Source of the DNA: Gammaproteobacteria bacterium
Lineage (GTDB): Bacteria > Pseudomonadota > Gammaproteobacteria > Pseudomonadales > Azotimanducaceae
Length of the DNA: 64,000 nucleotides
Assembly (NCBI GenBank): GCA_026709365.1
Contig: JAPOTD010000070.1
Location: 26,215-90,214 of the forward strand
Direction: 5' to 3'
The translations under genes were made by a program, and so were the position numbers. Every line of letters begins with the position of its first letter. The first letter of the stretch is position 1. A model generated the notes under the pieces. It was not told the origin of the DNA. It saw nothing but the letters and a program-made list of their open reading frames with translations, and ran no database searches. Below, piece after piece: positions 18,483 through 26,898 of the stretch.

Positions 18483-19769
18483 GTGGAATATCCTTCGGAC
18501 TTCATCACTGGAGGCGACCCGCTCGGCAATCCGGTGGCTCGGGCCAAAGCACCCAATCCCAGGCTGGCGTCTGTCAATGTGCGTTTGACTACCGGCGAAC
18601 GCGCTGAGATGGAGGAGTTCGCCGACCGTAGCGGTTTCCGCACGGTGAGCGACTATCTTCGCCACCTCCACGACCAAGCCAAGATGAGCACAGTCGAAGC
18701 GGATGCCGACGGCAAAAAGCACCGGGAGGAGTTTCCGGCACCCAGCGTCAGCACCTACCACAGCACGCGCTTGGGCACGATGCTCTGCGGGGATTCGCTG
18801 GCTTACCTGCGCGACGACGCCAACAGGGGGTCCGTCGATCTCATCGTGACCTCACCTCCATTTGGCTTGGTGCGAAAGAAGACATACGGCAACGAGGACG
18901 CACATCTCTATTGCGACTGGTTCCGGCCCTTCGCAGAGGGATTTAGACGTGTGCTCAAGAGCAGCGGCAGCTTGGTGATCGACATTGGCGGGGCCTGGAA
19001 GCCAGGGCAACCAACACGTTCCCTCTATCACTTCGAGTTGCTGTTGATGCTCTGCGAGGAGTACGGATTCCACCTGTGCCAAGAGCACTATTGGTGGAAT
19101 CCTTCCAAGCTTCCGACACCGGCGGAATGGGTCAACGTGCGTCGAGTGCGGGTCAAAGACGCAGTTAACTGCATTTGGTGGCTATCGCAGACGCCTTGGC
19201 CGAAGGCCAGCAATAGAAGAGTTCTGGCGCCTTACAGCGCGTCGATGCGTGATTTGCTCAAGAATGGATATCGGGCCAAGCTCCGTCCGTCGGGCCACGA
19301 CATTTCGGAGAAGTTCAACAAGGACAATGGCGGTTCAGTGCCGCCAAATCTGCTTGCAGTCGCGAACACGGAGTCGAATGGGGCCTACCAGGACTACTGT
19401 CGGCGCCATGATCACCCGATTCACCCGGCGCGATTTCCTGAGCAGGTTCCCGAGTACTTCATTCGAATGCTGACGGATCCGCATGACCTGATTCTTGACC
19501 CCTTTGCGGGCTCCTGCGTGACTGGTGCCGTCGCGGAAGTGCTCGACCGTCGTTGGGTATGCTGCGAGTTGAACGAGGATTACCTGCACGGCGCCATGGG
19601 ACGCTTTGATCCGATGCCAAGCGCGCTTAACCGGACCAAGTCCGTGACCTACTCCATCCAGCCGCCGTGCCGCGTCCCGGTTAGTGAAGAAGAGGTTCCG
19701 TTGGTTGAACACGGCGGCATCACCCGGGAGCCTCCCGGCACCGCCCGCAAGGTCCAACCTCCGGTTTGA
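18483..19769 (+). CDS. N4-cytosine DNA methyltransferase, M.PvuII-like, with N-terminal RHH-like segment
   Basis: Beta-class DNA methyltransferase: motif IV TSPPF (Thr123) comes before motif I DPFAGS (Asp339). From CGDSLAYL onward it resembles M.PvuII, an N4-cytosine enzyme for CAGCTG: RKKTYGN, NPSKLP, EWVNVRRVRVKDAVN, WWLSQTPWPK, RPSGHDISEKFNKDNGGS, HPARFPEQVPEYFIRMLT. Residues about 23-66 (VNVRLTTGERAEMEEFADRS, then VSDYLRHL) look like a ribbon-helix-helix DNA-binding domain in the same frame. GTG 18483 includes this domain; ATG 18684 would exclude it. The frame remains open upstream, so the start is uncertain. An HNH endonuclease gene follows after 18 bases. Confidence 0.88.
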   Translation: MEYPSDFITGGDPLGNPVARAKAPNPRLASVNVRLTTGERAEMEEFADRSGFRTVSDYLRHLHDQAKMSTVEADADGKKHREEFPAPSVSTYHSTRLGTMLCGDSLAYLRDDANRGSVDLIVTSPPFGLVRKKTYGNEDAHLYCDWFRPFAEGFRRVLKSSGSLVIDIGGAWKPGQPTRSLYHFELLLMLCEEYGFHLCQEHYWWNPSKLPTPAEWVNVRRVRVKDAVNCIWWLSQTPWPKASNRRVLAPYSASMRDLLKNGYRAKLRPSGHDISEKFNKDNGGSVPPNLLAVANTESNGAYQDYCRRHDHPIHPARFPEQVPEYFIRMLTDPHDLILDPFAGSCVTGAVAEVLDRRWVCCELNEDYLHGAMGRFDPMPSALNRTKSVTYSIQPPCRVPVSEEEVPLVEHGGITREPPGTARKVQPPV

Positions 19770-19787
19770 CCAAAGGATTGAACTGAA

Positions 19788-20795
19788 TTGCCGCCGAGGC
19801 TGAACAAATCCCAATTGCTGGGCGTTGTCGAAGCGGCCATCCGCGACGGCGGATGGAACTACCTACATCTGACGGAGCCTGGGACTCATCCTGCACAGTA
19901 TCAGGTGTACCGTGGAGACAGCAGCTACGCAGTAAGGGTTTACATTTGGAATCTGACGCACGGTGGCCGGAATCGCCCGGATGACGAGTGGCGAATACAA
20001 GCAACAGGCGTCAGCCGTTTCGCGCGCGAGCCGGGTGGCAAGACGTTGATCCTTGGTTGGCGACCCGACCTCGGCGTGTTTGCTGGATTCGATGCGGGGC
20101 GCCACAGTGAGCGATTGGGGGCCTCACCGTCGATCCAGTTGCGCGAGGCGGCGCTGAAGCAAGCAGCCGTTGACGGGCTCGCCGTATCCAATAAGGGTAG
20201 TGGGGAATTGGCGATCGCCTTTCGGCCAGATCTCCTAGCGGCGTACTTGGACAATCTGGAGTCGCTGCACGAGTGCGGTCGTCTTCCGGCTGACTTCCAT
20301 GTGCTTACCCGGATTGCGCACGACCCCGACGGAGTTGATGATGACGAGGTGGTGCAGGAAATCGAAGACGAGCATCGTCGCTATGCGGTGCTTGCAACCA
20401 AGCGTGCGCTCAGGGACGGTGGCTTCCGCCATAGGGTTCTCACCGCGTACGGGCAGCGATGCGCGATGTGCGGCATTCAGCTAAAGCTCCTCGACGGCGC
20501 TCACATCCTTCCGGCCAAGCACCCGCAGAGCACTGACCGCACGCACAATGGAGTCGCGCTGTGCGCGTTGCACCATCGTAGCTATGACAACGCCTTGGTC
20601 ACATTTGACGCGGGGTTCGAGACGCATTTGAACGACTCAATGATCGATGACTTGAGGACGGAGAACCTCGTAGGGGAGCTGGAACGATTCAAACGAGAGT
20701 TGCGCCCGATTCTGTGGTTGCCGCCGGATCGACGTGACCGGCCCTTGAAGCGCTTCGTCGAAATGGCGAATAGCTATCGTGGTTGGAGGCTTTGA
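19788..20795 (+). CDS. HNH endonuclease, putative restriction partner
   Basis: A 335-residue protein with a C-terminal HNH nuclease domain (about 215-275): YGQRCAMCGI, LDGAHILPAKH, NGVALCALHHRSYD. The Cys pairs and His residues needed for the zinc and metal sites are present. The first ~180 residues (YAVRVYIWNLTHGGR, DDEWRIQATGVSRF) form a separate domain I cannot name, perhaps for target recognition. Start TTG 19788 has AAAGGA about 12 bases upstream. It lies 18 bases after the methyltransferase on the same strand, so a type II restriction-modification pair is likely. A known R.PvuII is not HNH, so the pairing would be unlike PvuII. Confidence 0.85.
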   Translation: MPPRLNKSQLLGVVEAAIRDGGWNYLHLTEPGTHPAQYQVYRGDSSYAVRVYIWNLTHGGRNRPDDEWRIQATGVSRFAREPGGKTLILGWRPDLGVFAGFDAGRHSERLGASPSIQLREAALKQAAVDGLAVSNKGSGELAIAFRPDLLAAYLDNLESLHECGRLPADFHVLTRIAHDPDGVDDDEVVQEIEDEHRRYAVLATKRALRDGGFRHRVLTAYGQRCAMCGIQLKLLDGAHILPAKHPQSTDRTHNGVALCALHHRSYDNALVTFDAGFETHLNDSMIDDLRTENLVGELERFKRELRPILWLPPDRRDRPLKRFVEMANSYRGWRL

Positions 20796-20837
20796 AATGC
20801 TCCCCAGAGCTTGCTCCACATGAGTGTCTGACATTTG

Positions 20838-22907
20838 CTAACGCCCCCGCAGCCAGCGTCGCGGGGGCCTAATCCGGGTGTCGAGGAAGTCCTCCGTCAG
20901 CTTTCGATCCAGGGCAATCTGGCCTGCGGAGCTCGCGGTGTCGTCGAGCAGCCAATCGGGGATATCGGCGCGGGTGCGGCTGAATTCGATCGCGGAGACG
21001 GAGACCAGGATGCGGTTTCCGCTTAGGGTCCAACAGCCCGCTTCCGGACGCCGCGCCGCTTGGTGGCGGTCTGGGCCGAGCAGGTTGCGCAGGTACAGCC
21101 GCGGGCGCTCAAAAGCCCGCTCCTGGTAGCTGGCGAGGGTCATGGGGACGCACCAGTCAGGCTTGGGCGTGCCCGACGGCAAGTGCTCGTCGATCAGTTC
21201 GCACAGAATCGTTGATGAGAGATTGAGTGCGTCGATGGCATCCACCTCCGGCCTTTTGACGGATTGGGGTGTGCCTTCGGCATCGTTCTGAGTGCTTTCC
21301 AAGGCCGCTGTCGCCCGCTTCAGATAGGTTCTGTAGAGTGCTGTGCTCATCCGGTCGCGGATTTGCGCCACCGACCGCTGCAGGCTCCGCCGTGCTTGGG
21401 TGTTGTCGCCCGGCAACGCGGTTCGCGTGTAGATCATCAGGCAGCGCTTGACGATCTCCGGCTTGAAGCTGCGGGCATCGGCGTTCATCGAGAGCGCGAA
21501 GCAGGGGTACTCCGCGTAGGGAATGGTCTCATCCTTGATAATCTCGTCCGCATAGCGGTTGAAGCGGTCGCGGGTCACGTCGTCGAACACGACGGGAAAA
21601 CGCTTGTAGGCCTGCTGCAAAGCCCGCAGTTTGCCCGGCGTGAAGTCCTGGGTGTCCACGATGCGCGGATAGCTGAACATGGATGCCATCAGGGCTTCCA
21701 CCAAGCTGGTCTTGCCGCAGTTGCTCGAACCGTAGAGCACTGCGAACAGCGGCTGGTCGAAGCTGAAGGCGTTGGCGCGCAGGGCGGCGTTGCGCAGGTC
21801 GCACATGAGCGGGGCCATGTAGAACCAGCACATGAAGGCGAAGTAGTCGCGCTGCAGGCGCGGAACGTCGCCGACGAAGCCGTTTTCGTAGTTGGCGAAG
21901 AATGCCAGCCACTGTTCAACGTCGCTGCGCACTTGCTCCGGGTCGGCGTCGAGAAGCAGGGGTTCGTCGCAAAGCACAAAGCCGCGGTCGCGGCGCGACA
22001 GATAGGTGTTGGGCCCGGATTCCGCCTCTCGTGAGCGGACGATTTGCAGAATCTGCTTGACCAAGCGCGGCTTGATGCGCAAGCCGCCGCTGCGGTCCGG
22101 GCGAACGTCCGCAAGCCCTCGGCGGAAGACCGGTTTGAGCTTCTCCACGCGGGCGGTGATCTCCGGCACCGAATAGCCTGCCTCCTCGGCAGACTCAGTC
22201 GGCACGAAGAGCGTGGTGCCCGCCTCCTTCGATTGGGCTTCAACCAGTGCTGGCGTCTCCTCGATGCGTACGCTTTCGGTTTCCTGATCCCCTTGCGCGA
22301 GCTTCAGTTCGCTGGTGGCGGCGTCGCGCACCGCCTCATACTGCGCCAGATAGTGGTTCCACGCAGTCTTGTCGTCATCGAAAACCACCAAGGTCTCCGC
22401 CTGGCGCCCGGAGAAGGCCCGTTCCGACAAGTTCGCGGAGCCGACGATGACCCGACGCTTGCCATCGGCCTCAAGCAGGTAGATCTTGGCGTGGGCAATG
22501 CAGTCCTTGACCACAAAGAACCGCACTTCGCCTTCGGCAACGCGTTGGTAGATGCTTTGCTGAACGGCTGATCTGGTGGCGGCGCCCGATCCCCGGACGC
22601 CGATGATGGCGTTGGAAAGCCGCTCACGGGCCACGGTTTGAAAGGACAGGATGGAAGCGGCCTCCCTGGAGACAATACCGCCGTGGCCGAAGACGCACTC
22701 GAAATCCTCGAAGTCCTGCTGCGCCACGAGGTCGGCGATCATTGGGATGCTGGTCGTGTAGGTGAGCGCCTTCATGGACCGATAACCGGCGAAGTAGCTA
22801 AGGTCGAATGCAGCCACCGACTCCGCGTTGGCCCGCACCACGTTCAGCGCACGGCGTCTGACCGTGGACTCTGGGTCATCGAACATCAGGCTTTGATGAT
22901 CATCCAT
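20838..22907 (-). CDS. PLD-domain protein fused to a P-loop ATPase
   Basis: A 689-residue two-part protein. The N-terminal ~200 residues form a phospholipase D-like nuclease domain with one HKD-type motif: His139 and Lys141 in HAKIYLLE, then VGSANLSERAFSGRQAE. After a linker comes a P-loop module: Walker A GSSNCGKT (Lys399), Walker B FPVVFDDV (Asp442, Asp443), and ALSMNADA followed by KPEIVKRC as in sensor and Arg-finger regions. The C-terminus ends RPPRRWLRGR. PLD nucleases occur in several defence systems; I do not know this architecture. It converges on the HNH gene with 42 bases between. Confidence 0.8.
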   Translation of the reverse strand: MDDHQSLMFDDPESTVRRRALNVVRANAESVAAFDLSYFAGYRSMKALTYTTSIPMIADLVAQQDFEDFECVFGHGGIVSREAASILSFQTVARERLSNAIIGVRGSGAATRSAVQQSIYQRVAEGEVRFFVVKDCIAHAKIYLLEADGKRRVIVGSANLSERAFSGRQAETLVVFDDDKTAWNHYLAQYEAVRDAATSELKLAQGDQETESVRIEETPALVEAQSKEAGTTLFVPTESAEEAGYSVPEITARVEKLKPVFRRGLADVRPDRSGGLRIKPRLVKQILQIVRSREAESGPNTYLSRRDRGFVLCDEPLLLDADPEQVRSDVEQWLAFFANYENGFVGDVPRLQRDYFAFMCWFYMAPLMCDLRNAALRANAFSFDQPLFAVLYGSSNCGKTSLVEALMASMFSYPRIVDTQDFTPGKLRALQQAYKRFPVVFDDVTRDRFNRYADEIIKDETIPYAEYPCFALSMNADARSFKPEIVKRCLMIYTRTALPGDNTQARRSLQRSVAQIRDRMSTALYRTYLKRATAALESTQNDAEGTPQSVKRPEVDAIDALNLSSTILCELIDEHLPSGTPKPDWCVPMTLASYQERAFERPRLYLRNLLGPDRHQAARRPEAGCWTLSGNRILVSVSAIEFSRTRADIPDWLLDDTASSAGQIALDRKLTEDFLDTRIRPPRRWLRGR

Positions 22908-22931
22908 GGTGATGCCGCCCCCGGGAACCTT

Positions 22932-23672
22932 TCACTGTGCCATCCACACAACCGTTGCCATGCGGCCGGTGGGGCCGTCCCGTCGGTGGGAATAGAAATG
23001 GGCGTTGGACCAAGTGCAAATGCGCTCACAGGCGATGCGCTCGACGCCAGCTTGGCGCAGCAGCCACTCCGCGAGCGCAAAAAGGTCCAAGCGCCACTTG
23101 TCCGGCTCGCCCGCAGCACGGAAAAACTGCTCATCGAGGGTTTCGGACGTGGCGGCGAGCACGGCGGCGTGGACATCCATCCCCACTTCGTAAGCCTTCG
23201 GGCCGATGGCCGGGCCGATCCAAGCGGCAAGCGTTGCGTCAGGGCTGACGCTGCGCATGGCCGCAGCCAAGTTCCGGATCACGCCGCCGGCCAGCCCGCG
23301 CCAGCCGCCGTGGGCGGCGCCGATGCATCGGCCATCGGCGCTGGCCAGCGCCACCGGCACGCAGTCCGCGGTTTGGATCGCCAGCCCAATCCCAGGCTCG
23401 GTGGTCCAAACGGCATCCGCTTCGGGTTGCGGGCCTATGGAGTCAGCATGGGCGCAAACGCAACGGTCGCCGTGAACTTGCTTGAGCCACTGCAAGCGGC
23501 CGATATTGCCGATCGTGGCGGTTTCGATCAAGCGTCGGCTGGCGGCCACGTCCGCCGGGGCTTGGCCACTTCGGTTGCCCACGTCGAAGCCGCGAGTGGT
23601 TGTAAGCGCGTGAACGCCGGGTGGTGCGGACCAATCCGCCTTGATCCAGCCAGCGCTTGGATCAGTGTTCAT
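22932..23672 (-). CDS. pgeF: Peptidoglycan editing factor PgeF (YfiH/laccase domain)
   Basis: Purine-nucleoside-phosphorylase-like laccase-domain protein that in E. coli removes wrongly incorporated L-Ser muropeptide precursors. Conserved metal-site motifs are LKQVHG, TADCVPV, AAHGGWRGLAGG and the ending FYSHRRD, then TGRMATVVWM. Length (246 aa) is normal. ATG 23670-23672 overlaps the end of rluD; an ATG at 23690 is also possible. The rluD-pgeF order is common in gammaproteobacteria. Confidence 0.93.
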   Translation of the reverse strand: MNTDPSAGWIKADWSAPPGVHALTTTRGFDVGNRSGQAPADVAASRRLIETATIGNIGRLQWLKQVHGDRCVCAHADSIGPQPEADAVWTTEPGIGLAIQTADCVPVALASADGRCIGAAHGGWRGLAGGVIRNLAAAMRSVSPDATLAAWIGPAIGPKAYEVGMDVHAAVLAATSETLDEQFFRAAGEPDKWRLDLFALAEWLLRQAGVERIACERICTWSNAHFYSHRRDGPTGRMATVVWMAQ

Positions 23673-24642
23673 CGCCGCGAGTCTCCGCATCCAAGGTGAG
23701 CACGGCCAGCAGTTCGCTCATGTCCTTGGGCAAGGGTGAACGAAACTCGCAGCGTTCGCCAGTCTCCGGATGTTTGAAGGCCAGCTCGTGCGCATGCAGG
23801 GCTTGGCGCTGAAAGCCGCGAACGGTGAGCACCACTTCGGGGTGCGGCGCTCTTGGCAGTCGTCCCCGGGCACCGTAGCGGCGATCGCCGACCAACGGAT
23901 GGCCGATGCTGGCAAGATGCACTCGGATCTGATGCGTACGCCCAGTTTCGAGCTCGGCGGAAACGTAGGTGTGCGCCCGAAAGCGCTGCTTGACGCCAAT
24001 GCGGGTGCGCGCCGGACGGCCATCGCCCCGCACCCGTTGCCGAGTGCGGTGGTGGGGGTCGCGCCCGATGGGCTTGTCGATGGCTTGGCCACCGGTCATG
24101 ACCCCCTCGGCGATGCCTAGGTAGCGGCGCGCAATCCGATGCTGGGCAACCGCTTCGGCCAGCCGCCGTTGCGCCAGCCGAGTGGCGGCGACCACCAGCA
24201 GTCCGGAGGTGTCCTGGTCAAGGCGGTGCACGAGGCCGCCGCGGGGCAGTTCGACCTGTCCCGGGCGATGGTGCAGCAGGCCGTTGACCAGCGTTCCGTC
24301 GGGGTTGCCGGCGCCGGGATGCGCCACCAGCCCGGCGGGCTTGTCGATGACCAGCAGTTGGTCGTCTTCGTACACCACGTTGAATGCCACCGGCTGCGGG
24401 GTGGCCCAGTCCTCAGCCGGGGTGGCTTCCGGCGTCAAGGTGAGGCGCTGACCGGCGCTGAGCTTGCGGTTCGGCTTGACGGCCTCGCCGTCCACCAGGA
24501 GCGCGCCGCTCTTGATCCAACGGCTCAGCAGCGCCCGGGAGTGCATGGCGAACAGCCGCGCGGCAACCCGATCGGCTCGCTCGCCGGCCAGTTCGCCGGG
24601 GACTCCCGCTTCCACCGCCTCGTCGGTCTGAACCTGATCCAT
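23662..24642 (-). CDS. rluD: 23S rRNA pseudouridine synthase RluD
   Basis: Makes pseudouridines in helix 69 of 23S rRNA. It has an N-terminal S4 RNA-binding domain (ADRVAARLFAMHSRALLSRWIKSGALLVDG) and the catalytic motif GLVHRLDQDTSGLLVVA, whose Asp attacks the base. GRTHQIRVHLASIGHPLVGDRRYG is the other family hallmark. Start ATG 24642 follows GAGAGGTGG; upstream codons are not conserved. Divergent from bamD, as is usual for rluD. Confidence 0.96.
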   Translation of the reverse strand: MDQVQTDEAVEAGVPGELAGERADRVAARLFAMHSRALLSRWIKSGALLVDGEAVKPNRKLSAGQRLTLTPEATPAEDWATPQPVAFNVVYEDDQLLVIDKPAGLVAHPGAGNPDGTLVNGLLHHRPGQVELPRGGLVHRLDQDTSGLLVVAATRLAQRRLAEAVAQHRIARRYLGIAEGVMTGGQAIDKPIGRDPHHRTRQRVRGDGRPARTRIGVKQRFRAHTYVSAELETGRTHQIRVHLASIGHPLVGDRRYGARGRLPRAPHPEVVLTVRGFQRQALHAHELAFKHPETGERCEFRSPLPKDMSELLAVLTLDAETRGDEH

Positions 24643-24791
24643 CACGCCACCTCTCGATGGCCGGAGTATTCCACAGCAGGGAGGCGTGCGGGGTGGCCAT
24701 GGTGCCTCTTGGCGACGCACGGTCTCGGAGAGGGCATGGAAATCATGGGGAAATAGGATAAATTAATGGCTTTTGCGGAGCCGCCGATCAC

Positions 24792-25847
24792 ATGCTGGCC
24801 AGTACCCTCGACCATCGTTTCACGGCGGGCTGTCGGCGCCTGTTCGTCCTTGGCGCCCTGCTGGCCGCGGTTGCCGGCTGCTCCTGGATGCCGTTCGTCG
24901 GCGGCAAGGACAAGGATGGGGGGGACGAGGACGTCAACGCCACCGAGCAGATGCTCTACCGCAACGCCCAGCGCAGCCTGCGGGCCGGGAACTACGAGCG
25001 CGCCATCACCGCCCTGGAGCGCTTGGAGGCCCGCTTTCCCTTTGGGCGTTACGCTGAGCAGGCCCAGCTGGAGTTGGTTTATGCGCGCTACCAGTCCTCC
25101 GACCACGACACGGCCCGCTTGGCGGCGGACCGCTTCATTCGCCTGCACCCGCAGCACAGCAACATCGACTACGCCTACTACCTAAAGGGCTTGGCGGCCT
25201 TCAACAAGAACCGGGGCCTGCTCGACCGGGTGTTCGCCTCCGATGTCTCCAAGCGTGACATGACCTCGGCCCAGGAGGCCTACGCGGACTTCGCCGAACT
25301 GCTGCGCCGCCATCCGCACAGCGACTACGCCAGCGATGCCATGCAGCGAATGATTTACCTGCGCAACATGCTGGCTGCTTCGGAAATCCACGTCGCCGAC
25401 TACTACATGCGCCGGGGCGCCTATGTGGCGGCCGCCAACCGGGCGCGCTTCGTGCTCGAGAACTATCCCCAGGCGGAGCCCATTCCGGAGGCGCTCATCC
25501 TGCTCGTTGAAGCCCAGTACAAGCTCGAACTGCCCACCGCGGCGAACGACACCTTAAGGGTGTTGGCGGTCAACTACCCCGATCACCCGGCGTTCGACGA
25601 AAACGGCGATCTGATTCTTGCCGAGCGCATCCGCGGCCGTGATCGGTCCTGGACCAATCTCATGACCTTCGGCCTGATCGACCGTCCCGAAACGCCGCCG
25701 CCGCTGCGCCTGCAGCATCCGGAAGGGTTCGAACCGCCGCCCGCGCCACAACGCGCCGAAGGAGACGGACAGGCGACCGTTGCGCAAGGCAATAGAGGCC
25801 AACAAAAGAGAAAACGCGGCTGGCGCCGCTGGGTTCCCTTTCTGTAG
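24792..25847 (+). CDS. bamD: Outer-membrane assembly lipoprotein BamD
   Basis: Essential TPR lipoprotein of the BAM complex, which inserts beta-barrel proteins in the outer membrane. The signal peptide ends in a lipobox (LLAAVAGC). Five TPR-like units follow, beginning EQMLYRNAQRSLRAGNYERAITALERLEARFPFG, with HPQHSNIDYAYYLKGLAAF as in ComL/BamD proteins. At 351 residues it is about 80-100 longer than usual. The extra C-terminal part after the last TPR is Pro-rich, then strongly basic (KRKRGWRRW). Divergent promoter region with rluD. Confidence 0.95.
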   Translation: MLASTLDHRFTAGCRRLFVLGALLAAVAGCSWMPFVGGKDKDGGDEDVNATEQMLYRNAQRSLRAGNYERAITALERLEARFPFGRYAEQAQLELVYARYQSSDHDTARLAADRFIRLHPQHSNIDYAYYLKGLAAFNKNRGLLDRVFASDVSKRDMTSAQEAYADFAELLRRHPHSDYASDAMQRMIYLRNMLAASEIHVADYYMRRGAYVAAANRARFVLENYPQAEPIPEALILLVEAQYKLELPTAANDTLRVLAVNYPDHPAFDENGDLILAERIRGRDRSWTNLMTFGLIDRPETPPPLRLQHPEGFEPPPAPQRAEGDGQATVAQGNRGQQKRKRGWRRWVPFL

Positions 25848-25890
25848 CGGATGTGGCGCAGCGAACCCGCAGCTTGCCGGAGACCTGAAG

Positions 25891-26898
25891 TTGGAGGGCA
25901 TCAACGAGGCGAAGGTCACCGCTTGGCTGGTCGAGCGCATCGACGGCCTGCAGCCCCCGCTGCAATTTTCGCTGATTGCCGGCGGCCATTCGAACCTCAC
26001 CTATCGCTTCGTTGATCAAGCGGGCACCGCCTGCGTTTTGCGTCGGCCACCGCTCGGCAACGTGCTCGAAAGCGCCCATGACATGGGGCGTGAACATCGG
26101 ATCATCGCCGCCCTGCAGGATTCGGAGGTGCCCGTTGCGCCCGCGCTGGCGCTTTGCACGGACGCGGCGGTGAACGGCGCTCCGTTTTACGTCATGGGCT
26201 ATGTCGAGGGTGCCGTGCTGCACGATGCGGGAGGCGCCGAATCGGTTGCGGAGCCTGACCGGCGCCAACTTGGCCTGCACGTCATCGAAGTGCTCGCCCG
26301 GCTGCACGGCATCGACCCGGATCAGGTGGGCCTAGGCGATCTGGGACGCAAGGCGGCCTACTTGGCCCGCCAGCTGAAACGCTGGAACCGGCAGTGGGAG
26401 GCTTCCAAGACCCACGAAATCCCGGAAATGGAGGAGACCTCCCGCATTCTGGCCGAAACCATGCCGGAGCAAGTGGGCGCCGCCATCGTCCACGGCGACT
26501 ACCGACTCGGCAACATGATCGTCGGCGGGGGGGCGATCCGGGCGGTGCTCGATTGGGAACTCTGCACACTTGGCGATCCGCTGGCGGACGTGGGCTACCT
26601 TCTGAACTCCTGGGTTCAGCCCGAGGAAGGCGTCGCTGATCCGGCCCCCCCGACCGCGGCCGGGGGCTTCCCGTCGCGGGAGGCCATCAGCCAACTCTAC
26701 GAACGGCGCACCGGCCGGTCCCTCAGCGCAATCAACTACTACCGCGCCTTCTCCCACTGGCGCCTGGCCGCCATCGGCCAAGGCGTGTACAAGCGCTACT
26801 TGGTGGGCGCCATGGGCAGGCAGGACGGCATCGACTTGGACGCTTACCGGGAAAGCGTGCGCAGCCGCGCCCAAGCGGCGCTCGCCTTGCTGGGTTGA
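25891..26898 (+). CDS. ACAD10-like aminoglycoside phosphotransferase-family kinase
   Basis: Kinase-fold protein (335 aa) of the phosphotransferase family found as a domain in ACAD10/ACAD11. Motifs are IAGGHSNLTYRF (nucleotide loop), VLRRPPLGNVLESAHDMGREHRII, APFYVMGYVEG, AIVHGDYRLGNMIV (catalytic loop, Asp) and AVLDWELCTLGDPLADVGYLL (metal-binding Asp). In ACAD10/11 the domain phosphorylates 4-hydroxyacyl-CoAs for breakdown, which would fit the acyl-CoA dehydrogenase at 47 kb. TTG 25891 with GGAGA upstream is preferred; the frame is also open back into bamD. Confidence 0.85.
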   Translation: MEGINEAKVTAWLVERIDGLQPPLQFSLIAGGHSNLTYRFVDQAGTACVLRRPPLGNVLESAHDMGREHRIIAALQDSEVPVAPALALCTDAAVNGAPFYVMGYVEGAVLHDAGGAESVAEPDRRQLGLHVIEVLARLHGIDPDQVGLGDLGRKAAYLARQLKRWNRQWEASKTHEIPEMEETSRILAETMPEQVGAAIVHGDYRLGNMIVGGGAIRAVLDWELCTLGDPLADVGYLLNSWVQPEEGVADPAPPTAAGGFPSREAISQLYERRTGRSLSAINYYRAFSHWRLAAIGQGVYKRYLVGAMGRQDGIDLDAYRESVRSRAQAALALLG

